Assembly (NCBI GenBank): GCA_900290095.1
Contig: OKQS01000002.1
Span: forward strand, 1 to 64,000
DNA length: 64,000 nt
Source of the DNA: Khoudiadiopia massiliensis
Lineage (GTDB): Bacteria > Bacillota > Clostridia > Tissierellales > Peptoniphilaceae
Direction of reading: 5' to 3'
Below, piece after piece: positions 8,000-16,802 of this stretch (its first letter is position 1; each line of letters begins with the position of its first letter). The notes beneath the pieces were generated by a model. That model had not been told where the DNA came from. It ran no database searches and worked only from the letters and a program-made list of their open reading frames with translations. The position numbers were made by a program, and so were the translations under genes.

Positions 8000-9854
8000 C
8001 CTTGCCTCCTTCTAAGTTAAAATATTCATAAACACTCCGTGCCGATCTCCTGTTCATGCCTTCAACGGCTGACAGAGCTTCAATATCTGCTTTTTTTATT
8101 GCATCAATAGACCCGAAAGCCTTCAACAGGGCTGTCTTTCTCTTCCGACCTATGCCTTTTATCTGATCCAGCTCCGACCTTACCATCTCTTTTCCCCTGA
8201 GTTTCCTGTGGTAGGCTATGGCAAATCGGTGGACTTCCTCCTGGACGGCATACAGGAATTTGTAAGCTTGGGATCTTGGATCCAACATAATCTCTTCCGA
8301 CCTGAAAAATATGGCCCGGGTTATATGCCGCTCATCCTTCACCATTCCGACTACAGGTATATTGAGCTTCCTCTCTCTTAAAACCTCTTCTGCCAAGCTG
8401 ACCTGGCCCCTGCCCCCGTCCATAAGAATGAGGTCCGGGAAACAGGCAAAGCCGGTATTGAGGGACTTGCCCTCAGCCCTGTCTTTCAGGCCGTGGTCAA
8501 ACCTTCGCTCAAGCATTTCCCTTTGAGATCCGTAGTCATCAGCCCCTTCAACTGTGCGTATTTTGAACTTCCTATATTCTTTACTTTCTTTCTTTTCTCG
8601 GCGATAGACAACCATGGATCCGACATTGTGGACCCCTGATATGTTGGAAATATCATAGGATTCTATCCGGTCGATATTCTTTAGCCCCAATAGGCTTTCC
8701 AATTCTTTGATGCCACGGTCCTTGTTTCTTTCCCTTCTCTCGATCCTCTTCTCTATCCTGTCGAGTTCCATTTGGGCATTGCTCTTTGCCATGTCCATAA
8801 TTGATTTTTTCTCGCCCCGTTTAGGTATATGCAGGGAAACCCGACTCCCCTTCTTTGAAGTAAGAAAGGCCTCAATCCCCTGCCCGTCATCAGGATAGGT
8901 GTCAACCAATACCTCATTGGGGATATAAGTGGCTTTAATATAAAACTGCTTAAGAAATGACGAGACTATTTCAGAGGCTTCTTCACGGTAGAGCTCGCTC
9001 ATGCGGAAATGCTCCCTATCCACAAGCTTGCCCCGCCTTATAAACAGGACTTGAACGCATATTGTGGACCTTCCGGCAGCAAAGGCAACCGCATCATAGT
9101 CCTTGCCCCCCGTAAAGCTTACGGTCTGCTTTTCTTTAAGCCGGTCCAGATTCAAAAGGTCATCACGAAAGCGTGCTGCCCGCTCATAGTTAAGCTCCGA
9201 CGAGGCCTCCTGCATTTTTTCATTTAGAAACTCCCTTATTTCTCTGTCTTTGCCTTTTAAAAAGTCTCTAAGCCGGTCAACTGCCGACTCATAGGCTTTT
9301 TCATCAGCCTTGCCTACACAGGGACCCGGACAACGGTCGATAAAATAGTTCAAACAAGGCCTTTTAAGGGTCTGGCCCTTGTCAAAGTCCAGATTGCAAT
9401 TTCTGATTTTAAAGATCCCCTGCAGGAGATTTATGGTATCGTTTACCGCATAGGCATTGGGAAAGGGCCCATAATACTCGGCCCTGTCGTCTTTTACCTG
9501 CCTAACCTTCAGAATTCTTGGAAATTTTTCCCTACTTATGCATATATAGGGATATTGCTTGTCGTCCCTTAAAAGAATGTTATATTTCGGCTCGTGCTCT
9601 TTAATAAAATTGGACTCAAGCACCAGGGCCTCAACTTCATTGTCGACCACTATAAACTCGAAACGGTCAACATGTTCCACCATTGCATTGACTTTTGGGC
9701 CCTTGCCCTTCCTGCTCTTGGTGAAGTAAGACGAGACCCTGCGCTTGAGATTGATGGCCTTGCCGACGTATATTATCTCCCCATCGGGGTCAAACATGAG
9801 ATATACGCCGGGTTTGTCCGGCAATTCATTCAACTGTGCTCGAAAATCTTTCAT
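7974..9854 (-). CDS. uvrC: Excinuclease ABC subunit C
   Basis: UvrC (626 aa) makes both incisions around a DNA lesion in nucleotide excision repair with UvrA and UvrB. Domains in order: the GIY-YIG nuclease (GVYLMF ... IYVGKA, residues 15-93), the cysteine-rich segment (RPCLNYFIDRCPGPCVGK, ~166-184), the UVR motif that binds UvrB (~207-235), the RNase H-like nuclease (ESYDISNISG, LILMDGGRGQV), and two helix-hairpin-helix motifs at the end (IKGIGRKRK). It starts in an ATGA overlap with the stop of pepP. uvrC-hprK neighbourhood is common in Clostridia. Confidence 0.97.
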   Translation of the reverse strand: MKDFRAQLNELPDKPGVYLMFDPDGEIIYVGKAINLKRRVSSYFTKSRKGKGPKVNAMVEHVDRFEFIVVDNEVEALVLESNFIKEHEPKYNILLRDDKQYPYICISREKFPRILKVRQVKDDRAEYYGPFPNAYAVNDTINLLQGIFKIRNCNLDFDKGQTLKRPCLNYFIDRCPGPCVGKADEKAYESAVDRLRDFLKGKDREIREFLNEKMQEASSELNYERAARFRDDLLNLDRLKEKQTVSFTGGKDYDAVAFAAGRSTICVQVLFIRRGKLVDREHFRMSELYREEASEIVSSFLKQFYIKATYIPNEVLVDTYPDDGQGIEAFLTSKKGSRVSLHIPKRGEKKSIMDMAKSNAQMELDRIEKRIERRERNKDRGIKELESLLGLKNIDRIESYDISNISGVHNVGSMVVYRREKKESKEYRKFKIRTVEGADDYGSQREMLERRFDHGLKDRAEGKSLNTGFACFPDLILMDGGRGQVSLAEEVLRERKLNIPVVGMVKDERHITRAIFFRSEEIMLDPRSQAYKFLYAVQEEVHRFAIAYHRKLRGKEMVRSELDQIKGIGRKRKTALLKAFGSIDAIKKADIEALSAVEGMNRRSARSVYEYFNLEGGKDERTGTAK

Positions 9855-11626
9855 TCAATCGGCTCTGTCATCTTTTCCAAATATTCCAAATCCCCGCCTT
9901 CGAGGAAGGGGGATAATTTCTCATAGCATGTTTTGTTGTAATTGTTGAGCCATTCCAACTCATCCTCGGTCAGCATATCAACAAGCACCGGCCTTGTGTC
10001 CATTGGGACCCAGGTCAGACACTCCAGCTCATAGAATTTGCCAAGTTCCGTTTCTTTCCACTCAACACAGTGGGTTATGGACTCCAGCCTTATTCCGTGT
10101 TTGTCGGTTATATAGAGGCCCGGTTCAACAGATGTGACCATGCCCGGAGCAATCTCTATTCCCCCGTCCCTATGTGAGAAAGAATGAGGGCCCTCATGGA
10201 CAGACAGCACATGGCCGACCCCGTGTCCGGTCCCGTGATTAAAGTCCTTACCGACTTTAAACAGGGGCTGCTTAACAACCGCATTTATATATGATCCCGT
10301 CGTTCCTTTTGGGAAGCGTGCCGACATTCCGGCTATATGAGCCTTTAAGACCAGGGTGTAGTCAAGCTTTTCTTCTTCGTTCAGCTCTCCCATGGCATAG
10401 GTTCTTGTAATATCTGTGGTTCCCTGATAGTACTGTCCGCCCGAATCCACCAGCAAAAGTCCTCTGTTGCCAATGTTTGTGGCATGCTTTGCGGTCATGG
10501 GGTTATAGTGGACTATGGCTGCATTGGGTCCGTAGCCGATTATTGCTGAGAATGAGTCTTCCAAAAAGTCCGGATCCATTGCCCTGAACTCATGGAGCTT
10601 GCGGCAGGCATTTCTCTCATTCACAGACCCGGCCTTGGCACCCGTCTCAACCCAGTTGAAAAATTTGACCAGGGCCACGCCGTCTTTTACAAAGGCCTGT
10701 CTGTCATTTTCTATTTCAACATCGTTTTTTATGGCCTTCATAAGGGTTGTCAGATTTACACCGGTTTTTATTTTTACATTATCGGGAATAGCCCTATAAA
10801 GGTTTATGTTTGTGCAGTTGGAGTCAAGATAGACGAATTTTTGTCCCTCAATCTCCCTTAGCTGATCCTCTACCGCGCTGTAGTCGTATAGCTCAACTCC
10901 CGCTTCTTTCAGGGGATCAACCATTTCGTCAGACACCTTCATGGGGTCAATGAAGAGGATTGCCCTGTCCTGGGAAACCAGGGAGAAAGAGAGAACCACA
11001 GGTGTGTCCTCAACATCATTGCCCCTGATATTGTACAGATAGCAAATATCGTCCAGGGAACCCAGAAAATGATAATCGACTTCCCTTTCCTTCATCATGA
11101 AGCGGAGGATCCTGAGTTTTTCGCTGATCGACATCCCGCTGTATTTCTCTGAAAAGTAGAAGGCCTTGTCACTTGGGAGGGCCGGCCGATCTTCCCATAT
11201 ATCCCCTACATAGTCAACATCAGTAACCAGGTACCTGTTTCCCATGGATTGGGAAAGCTGCCTGAACTTGGCCGACGACATGCAGTTGCCGTCAAAGCCT
11301 ATTTTCCCAAAGGCCGATACCTCGGCTTTAAGGAAGTCTTCTATGCTCTGATCTTCGGTCCCCAACCTGTAAAGTTTAAAGGGCCCCCGGGCCAGCTCTT
11401 CCCCTGCTTGGAGGAAATAGCGGCCGTCAGTCCACAGGCCGGCCTTTTTCTTTGTAATAACGGCCGTTCCGGCAGAACCGGTAAAACCGCTTATAAATTG
11501 CCGGCACTTATAATGGTCGGGCAAATATTCTGATTGGTGGGGGTCTGAACTTGGAACTATATAGGCTTCCAAATCTCTTTCCGCCATCTTTTTTCTAAGG
11601 GCTTCAACTCTTTCATTAATATTCAT
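9851..11626 (-). CDS. pepP: Xaa-Pro aminopeptidase (aminopeptidase P family, M24)
   Basis: Cytoplasmic metallopeptidase (591 aa) that removes the N-terminal residue before proline, useful to a peptide-fermenting anaerobe. The long form has two creatinase-like N-terminal domains (IVPSSDPHQSEYLPDHYK at 23-40) and a C-terminal pita-bread catalytic domain. The dinuclear metal ligands are visible: Asp in LLVDSGGQY, Asp in TTDITRTY, His in GTGHGVGH, Glu in VEPGLY and Glu in HGIRLES. No signal peptide is seen. AGGAGAG precedes the ATG; the gene follows mgtE by 25 bases and overlaps uvrC by 4. Confidence 0.93.
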   Translation of the reverse strand: MNINERVEALRKKMAERDLEAYIVPSSDPHQSEYLPDHYKCRQFISGFTGSAGTAVITKKKAGLWTDGRYFLQAGEELARGPFKLYRLGTEDQSIEDFLKAEVSAFGKIGFDGNCMSSAKFRQLSQSMGNRYLVTDVDYVGDIWEDRPALPSDKAFYFSEKYSGMSISEKLRILRFMMKEREVDYHFLGSLDDICYLYNIRGNDVEDTPVVLSFSLVSQDRAILFIDPMKVSDEMVDPLKEAGVELYDYSAVEDQLREIEGQKFVYLDSNCTNINLYRAIPDNVKIKTGVNLTTLMKAIKNDVEIENDRQAFVKDGVALVKFFNWVETGAKAGSVNERNACRKLHEFRAMDPDFLEDSFSAIIGYGPNAAIVHYNPMTAKHATNIGNRGLLLVDSGGQYYQGTTDITRTYAMGELNEEEKLDYTLVLKAHIAGMSARFPKGTTGSYINAVVKQPLFKVGKDFNHGTGHGVGHVLSVHEGPHSFSHRDGGIEIAPGMVTSVEPGLYITDKHGIRLESITHCVEWKETELGKFYELECLTWVPMDTRPVLVDMLTEDELEWLNNYNKTCYEKLSPFLEGGDLEYLEKMTEPIE

Positions 11627-11651
11627 ATGAATCTCTCCTTAACTAAAAATT

Positions 11652-13001
11652 TTATAATCCCATAATTATCTGCTGTATGTGGAAGAATATGAAAAGTGTT
11701 ATGGTGTCGGCTATGGTTGTCAGAAGCGGTCCCGCCATTACAGCCGGGTCCTGCTTTATTTTTGAAGCAACAATAGGAAGCATGCCTCCTATAACCTTTG
11801 CTATTGTGATTGCTGCAATCAAAGTCAAGCTTACGGTTATTGACATCATGAAGCTCGCCCCCGTAAATACTTTCATCCTTATGAAGTTTACCAAGGCCAT
11901 GGTGGCGCCGCACATAAGGCCTATTCTCAGCTCTTTCCACACAACTTCAAACATTGAATGTCCCTCTATTTCGCCTAATGTTACGGCCCTTATGACGGTC
12001 GTCGATGCCTGGCTACCCGCGTTTCCTGAAGAGTCCATCAGCATTGGAATAAATGCCGCAAGGGCAACATTGGCAGCGAGAACATGCTCATAACGGCTCA
12101 TAACCATCCCTGTAAAAATTGCTGAAATCATCAGGAAGAGTAGCCAGGTTATCCTGCTCCGGTAAAAATATTCAACCGGTGTGTCCAGATAGTCTTCTTC
12201 GCCTTGGGCGGAAACACCGTGCATGGATGACATATCCTCGTACAACTCGTCTTCAATAACTTCGTAAATATCGTCGGCCGTGATGACTCCGACCATCCTC
12301 TTTTCACTGTCAACAACAGGTAGGATGATCCTGTGATATTTGGCGAACTTCTGAGCCGCCAACTCCTGGTCGTCTCGGGCCTCAAGGGTAACAAAGTCGG
12401 TCTTAATCAAGTCACTTACGTCTTCCCCGTCGGACTGGACAAAATCACCTAAAGGCAGGACTCCGGTCAATTTTCTAAAATCATCTACAATATATATTTC
12501 TGAAAGGTGCTCGGCATCGACGTCGGCATGGAGGAGTTTCTCCCTGATTTTGCTCCTGCCCCAACCCTCTCTTACTTTCACGAAGTCAACTGACATGAGG
12601 GATCCGACAGACTCCTCTGGATACTTTAACAGGGCGTTGATCTCTTTTCTTCTCTCGGGCTCTATCTTGGCCAAAAGTCCGTTTACGACATTGGCAGGGA
12701 GTTCCTGCAAAGTATCGACCAATTCCTCCGAAGCCAATTCTTCTAAAAGTTCGATCATCTCAGGCTGTTTCAAGGTTGATAATATTGATTCCTTAACTTC
12801 CTGGTCTGAAAAATAGAAAACATCGGCAAATTCCTCTTTATTGAGCGTCTGCAGAAAGATAACCCTTTTCTGAGGTTCCCAGTCCTCGATAATTTCCGCT
12901 ATATCTTCAGAAGGCTTGTTCTTTAATTCTTGAAAGTATTCCTTGGTCTCATTATCTAAGTTTGTCATATTGACAATTTTTTCATCTATTTTATTATTCA
13001 T
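11652..13001 (-). CDS. mgtE: Magnesium transporter MgtE
   Basis: MgtE-type Mg2+ channel/transporter (449 aa), with an acidic cytoplasmic N domain (~1-125), paired CBS domains (~130-250: YIVDDFRKLTGVL, PVVDSEKRMVGVIT) that sense cytoplasmic Mg2+, and about five C-terminal membrane helices. The conserved pore region appears as PMLMDSSGNAGSQASTTVIR. I take the ATG at 12999-13001, because AGGAGG (13007-13012) is spaced 5 bases from it and would overlap the upstream GTG at 13007. No M-box riboswitch fits in the short upstream region; control is probably by the protein itself. Confidence 0.95.
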   Translation of the reverse strand: MNNKIDEKIVNMTNLDNETKEYFQELKNKPSEDIAEIIEDWEPQKRVIFLQTLNKEEFADVFYFSDQEVKESILSTLKQPEMIELLEELASEELVDTLQELPANVVNGLLAKIEPERRKEINALLKYPEESVGSLMSVDFVKVREGWGRSKIREKLLHADVDAEHLSEIYIVDDFRKLTGVLPLGDFVQSDGEDVSDLIKTDFVTLEARDDQELAAQKFAKYHRIILPVVDSEKRMVGVITADDIYEVIEDELYEDMSSMHGVSAQGEEDYLDTPVEYFYRSRITWLLFLMISAIFTGMVMSRYEHVLAANVALAAFIPMLMDSSGNAGSQASTTVIRAVTLGEIEGHSMFEVVWKELRIGLMCGATMALVNFIRMKVFTGASFMMSITVSLTLIAAITIAKVIGGMLPIVASKIKQDPAVMAGPLLTTIADTITLFIFFHIQQIIMGL

Positions 13002-13029
13002 GTTCACCTCCTGTTATAACCCAATCTTA

Positions 13030-13058
13030 ATTCTACTAATAAGACCTTTAATTAACAA
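13030..13058 (-). promoter_or_regulatory. mgtE operon promoter (candidate)
   Basis: Minus-strand TTGTTA (13053-13058), 17-base spacer, TAGAAT (13030-13035), about 30 bases before the mgtE start. Confidence 0.5.
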
Positions 13059-13109
13059 GGCTGTAAGGAGGCAATATTTTTAAACAAGGACACAATACCC
13101 ACGTAAAAA

Positions 13110-13118
13110 TGGTACAAT
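13110..13118 (+). promoter_or_regulatory. ychF promoter, extended -10
   Basis: TGGTACAAT is an extended -10 box; the -35 region is weak (GACACA-like), as tolerated by extended -10 promoters. It faces away from the mgtE promoter. Confidence 0.5.
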
Positions 13119-13174
13119 AAGTAAGCTTTTTATACGATTTTACATAACTTTCCAAGCGAATTTTAGGAGGAAAA

Positions 13175-14272
13175 ATGAAACTAGGAATTGTAGGTCTTCC
13201 AAATGTTGGAAAATCAACTTTGTTCAATGCCATAACCAGGGCTCAGGCTCCTGCTGAAAATTATCCTTTCTGCACCATAGACCCTAATGTGGGCCTGGTC
13301 GAGGTCCCCGATGAGAGACTCAAAGTTCTCTCAGAAATATATAAATCTAAAAAAACCGTTCCTGCCGCCATTGAATTTGTGGATATAGCGGGCCTGGTCA
13401 GAGGAGCCAGCAAGGGCGAAGGTCTGGGCAACAAGTTTCTTGAAAATATCAGGTCAACCGATGCTATTGTTGAGGTCCTGCGCTGCTTTGAAGATCCCAA
13501 TATCACCCACGTTGACGGCAATATAGATCCCTTGAGAGATATAGAGACCATAAACCTCGAGCTGATCCTTGCAGACCTTGAATTGGTTGAGAAGCTTTTA
13601 AAAAAACAGGAAAAAGTGGCCAAGGCCGATAAGAAGGCCCGGCCCGAGTATGAGCTTTTGCAAAGAATTTACGATGTGCTCTCTATGGAAAAATCCGTAA
13701 GGACCCTGGATCTTAATGAAGACGAGGAGAAGTACCTGAGAAACTACCAGCTCCTCTCAATTAAGCCGATCATATATGTTGCCAATGTCAGTGAGGACAT
13801 GCTTGCCGACAATGCCCAGGGCAATCCATATGTTGAAAAGGTCCGCCAATATGCGGCTGATGAGGGTAACGGTCTTGTCATAATATCTGCCAAGGCAGAG
13901 GCCGATATAGCCCTGCTCGATGAGCAAGAAAGAGCTGAGTTCTTGGAAATGTTGGGACTGGAGAGCTCGGGTTTGGACAGGCTCATAGTTGCCTCTTATG
14001 ATCTTCTGGGCCTGATCTCTTTCTTAACCACAGGAGAGGATGAGAGCCGAGCCTGGACCATAAAAAAAGAGACCAAGGCTCTGGATGCTGCAGGCAAGAT
14101 TCACAGCGATATTAAAAGAGGCTTTATAAGGGCGGAAATAATATCTTATGATGAGTTAATGGAATATGACGGATCTCTGCAGAAGGCTAAGGAGGCCGGA
14201 AAGGTCAGGCTTGAGGGCAAGGATTATATAATGCAGGATGGAGATATTGTCCACTTTAGATTTAATGTCTGA
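13175..14272 (+). CDS. ychF: Redox-regulated ATPase YchF
   Basis: YchF/OLA1 family P-loop protein (365 aa) that binds ribosomes and prefers ATP over GTP. G1 is GLPNVGKST (residues 6-14), the G3 region is DIAGLVRGASKGEGLGNKFL with Leu in place of the catalytic Gln (the HAS-GTPase trait), the specificity motif is ANVSED in place of NKxD, and the C-terminal TGS domain starts around 280 (LISFLTTGEDESRAW). AGGAGG lies 6 bases before the ATG. It is monocistronic, with its own promoter and a strong terminator. Confidence 0.97.
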   Translation: MKLGIVGLPNVGKSTLFNAITRAQAPAENYPFCTIDPNVGLVEVPDERLKVLSEIYKSKKTVPAAIEFVDIAGLVRGASKGEGLGNKFLENIRSTDAIVEVLRCFEDPNITHVDGNIDPLRDIETINLELILADLELVEKLLKKQEKVAKADKKARPEYELLQRIYDVLSMEKSVRTLDLNEDEEKYLRNYQLLSIKPIIYVANVSEDMLADNAQGNPYVEKVRQYAADEGNGLVIISAKAEADIALLDEQERAEFLEMLGLESSGLDRLIVASYDLLGLISFLTTGEDESRAWTIKKETKALDAAGKIHSDIKRGFIRAEIISYDELMEYDGSLQKAKEAGKVRLEGKDYIMQDGDIVHFRFNV

Positions 14273-14317
14273 ACGATTTGGGTTTCTTTAAATTCTAATT
14301 TAATAAACCATAAATAA

Positions 14318-14366
14318 AAGGGTGGCCCCGCTGACAGATTTGTCGGTCGGGACCACCCTTGTTTTT
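14318..14366 (+). terminator. Terminator between ychF and the C69 gene
   Basis: AAGGGTGG...CCACCCTT with an inner CTGACA/TGTCGG stem, followed by GTTTTT on the plus strand. On the minus strand the same stem ends in TTTTATTT, so it can serve the converging C69 peptidase gene as well. Confidence 0.9.
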
Positions 14367-14416
14367 CCTAATATTTTCAGTCAGGCCTAGGCCCGGGCTA
14401 AATTTATTATTAGAAA

Positions 14417-16756
14417 CTATTTTGTTTTCAATGCTGATTCAACATCTTTGTTAACAGCGTTTTCCAAACCTACAACTACGATCTTCTCATAGGCTGCTCT
14501 TGCAACTTCTGTTTTGATAGCTGCCGGCAGGGCATCCTTTTGAACCAGGAGTATAGGTGCTTCTTCATTGGCTGCTACGGCTCCGATAACCAGAGCGTCT
14601 GCAAAGCTCTGACCTGAAGCAACGAAAGCCTTCTTGGATGTTGTAAAGAGTTCGCGAGCTATAACAGCTGATGTTTCAAATCTGTTTTCTCCGCCAAGCC
14701 TGCTGACCAATTTCGGGAGTTCTTTTGCAACTTCTTCAGAAACTGCACTTGTTCCACCGACGATGTAGCTGCTCTTGATGTCCAAATCTTTTATTGCCTT
14801 CTTAACGGAAGCGTCCACCTTGTCCTTACCTGTTAAGAGGATCGGATATCCCTTGGCTGCTGCAAATGAGCTGATTGACAGTGAATCTGCAAACTGGTTG
14901 CCTGTTGCAAATACGGCGTAGCCTTTATTTCCGACCAGTTCAACAACCTTGTTTGCAATCAGAGCTGATGTTTCAAATCTGTTCTCTCCGCCTATGCGCT
15001 CAACTTTGCCTTTTCTCGGCTGCAAAGACTCGGCAACTTCCTTGGAAACTGCTGATTCCTTACCTACTACGTATACGGTTTTAGCTCCCAGTCTCTTGAT
15101 TTCAGACTGTACTGTGCCGCTCTCATCAACCTTTTTGCCGTTGACAAGGAGGATAGGAGCTTTCAATGCCTTTGCAAATACGCTTGCACTCAGGGCATCG
15201 GGGAAATCATCTGATCTTGCGACAACAACATTTTTAGAATAGTCAAAGTTCTTCTTTGATACTTCTATTGATGTTACGATTCTGTTTTCTCCACCAATAC
15301 GTCCGGCAATGTTGACATTGTCATTTGCCTTTTTATTGTTTTCTTTAAGAAGATCAAAGCTCATCTGTGCATATTTAGCGTTGACTTCATCAGGATTTGT
15401 AGGAGCAAACGGTGCCTTGGCAATCATTTCCTTTTCAAGCTTGTCAATTGACGGCTTGATCAGGTCCATGATGGTCTGACGATTTCTCTCCATCTTGTGG
15501 AGGGTATCCATTGCCAGCCAATAATGTGAATTTGCAAGATCCGGATCGTTTGTTTCATTCATGACCTTATCAATTCCCTTGGTCTGGTTGGGATAATAAG
15601 GAACATAGGGCTGTACAAGAGGTGAGCCCAGTGTCAGCCACATAATTCCCGGGTTTGTTGCAGCTGCTCCCTGTGGAACCTGGAAGATATGAGATTCCAT
15701 GGTGTTCCTGTTGCCGATTGGATAGAGGCTGCCCTTACCGAGATCATTAGCTTTCAAGCCCAGATTTTCAAGACGATTTCTTGTGAAATCCATAGCCATT
15801 TTAATGTCGATTGATTTTTCAGGGGCATCCTGGAGGAAGGTGTATTTCCCGTCTTTAACACTTACTTTGGCCTTTGGGTTAATTGCCAAAATTCCTGATG
15901 TTACCCTTGAAACGTTTGAAGGTCTCATGGGTTGAGGTGCATATGACTCGAAAACATCAATCTTTCCTGTCTTTTCGCTTCCCTTCAATGTGCCCGCTTT
16001 TTCAGCTATTTCAAAGAGTCCCTTTGAATAGACATAATTGCCGTCTTTACTTACGATGTAGCCGTCTTTTTCTTCACCCTTTTCCAGTTTAACTTCGTTA
16101 ATCCAGAAGGTGTTGGGGAATACTGAGAATTTATCTGCAGGGTACTTCATAGCCAGGAATTGATGGCCTGAATATATCTCCATGTACCAGAGTTCTTTTG
16201 AGTCTGCGAGTACGAAGCCGTTACCTTCTGCAGCACCTTTAGCGGCAACTTCCTTTGCAACTAATTTAATTCCGTTAAGAGCGTTATCTGCTGTTGTAAG
16301 GACAACTGTCGGTAAGATAGCTTCAGCAAGACCTTTGTCAAGGTAAGGATCATGTTTGAGAATCTCATCTCTTGCACTGGCTGAAACAGTCATATCGGCC
16401 ATAAGGCCCTTTTCATTGAAGCCCGCTTCATCAAAGAATCCGTATTCCGGTGTGGTATCGGAAACTGATGTATATTTATATGATGCGTGGGGCATTTTAA
16501 ATGAATAGCCGTCTTTTTCAAGATAAGATACGTCTGTAATTACCTTGCCCTCAGGATATGTTCCTGCTTTATGGACCTTAAAAACCTTGTTGTGGTTTAT
16601 TTCCAGATCCTCAGTCCTACCGAAAATGGTTGAACCGTCCTTGGTCAAATCACTTCCAACAATCAAGCCTGTGCATGCCAGGGCTTCTCCCCCAAATGCG
16701 AAGACCATAAGAAAAGCGATCAGAAGCGCAGTGACCTTTGTAAATCCTTTTTTCAT
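14417..16756 (-). CDS. Secreted C69 family dipeptidase with three CWB2 repeats
   Basis: Exported N-terminal-nucleophile hydrolase (779 aa). A signal peptide (1-27, ending GGEALA) is followed directly by Cys28 in CTGLIVG, the expected catalytic N-terminal residue of peptidase C69 (PepD-like dipeptidases); signal cleavage would therefore both export and activate it. GRTED near residue 46 and the WYMEIYSGHQF block are further C69 traits. From about residue 480 three CWB2 (PF04122) modules follow (RIGGENR, ERIGGENRFETS, SRLGGENRFETS), the triple unit that anchors proteins to the wall polymer in C. difficile. It lies 46 bases after the pyrophosphatase stop with no convincing terminator between them. 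Substrate is unknown. Confidence 0.88.
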   Translation of the reverse strand: MKKGFTKVTALLIAFLMVFAFGGEALACTGLIVGSDLTKDGSTIFGRTEDLEINHNKVFKVHKAGTYPEGKVITDVSYLEKDGYSFKMPHASYKYTSVSDTTPEYGFFDEAGFNEKGLMADMTVSASARDEILKHDPYLDKGLAEAILPTVVLTTADNALNGIKLVAKEVAAKGAAEGNGFVLADSKELWYMEIYSGHQFLAMKYPADKFSVFPNTFWINEVKLEKGEEKDGYIVSKDGNYVYSKGLFEIAEKAGTLKGSEKTGKIDVFESYAPQPMRPSNVSRVTSGILAINPKAKVSVKDGKYTFLQDAPEKSIDIKMAMDFTRNRLENLGLKANDLGKGSLYPIGNRNTMESHIFQVPQGAAATNPGIMWLTLGSPLVQPYVPYYPNQTKGIDKVMNETNDPDLANSHYWLAMDTLHKMERNRQTIMDLIKPSIDKLEKEMIAKAPFAPTNPDEVNAKYAQMSFDLLKENNKKANDNVNIAGRIGGENRIVTSIEVSKKNFDYSKNVVVARSDDFPDALSASVFAKALKAPILLVNGKKVDESGTVQSEIKRLGAKTVYVVGKESAVSKEVAESLQPRKGKVERIGGENRFETSALIANKVVELVGNKGYAVFATGNQFADSLSISSFAAAKGYPILLTGKDKVDASVKKAIKDLDIKSSYIVGGTSAVSEEVAKELPKLVSRLGGENRFETSAVIARELFTTSKKAFVASGQSFADALVIGAVAANEEAPILLVQKDALPAAIKTEVARAAYEKIVVVGLENAVNKDVESALKTK

Positions 16757-16802
16757 TTAGAATCCTCCTTTTTTCTGCTGTCCACGGGTTTTCATCCGGG
16801 AC

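Noticed and set aside
13008-13100. M-box riboswitch before mgtE
   Set aside because: The leader is only a few dozen bases and shows no M-box core.
16757-16802. GTCCCGG/CCGTGGAC hairpin between hppA and the C69 gene
   Set aside because: It has a bulge and no U tract, so a terminator is not supported.
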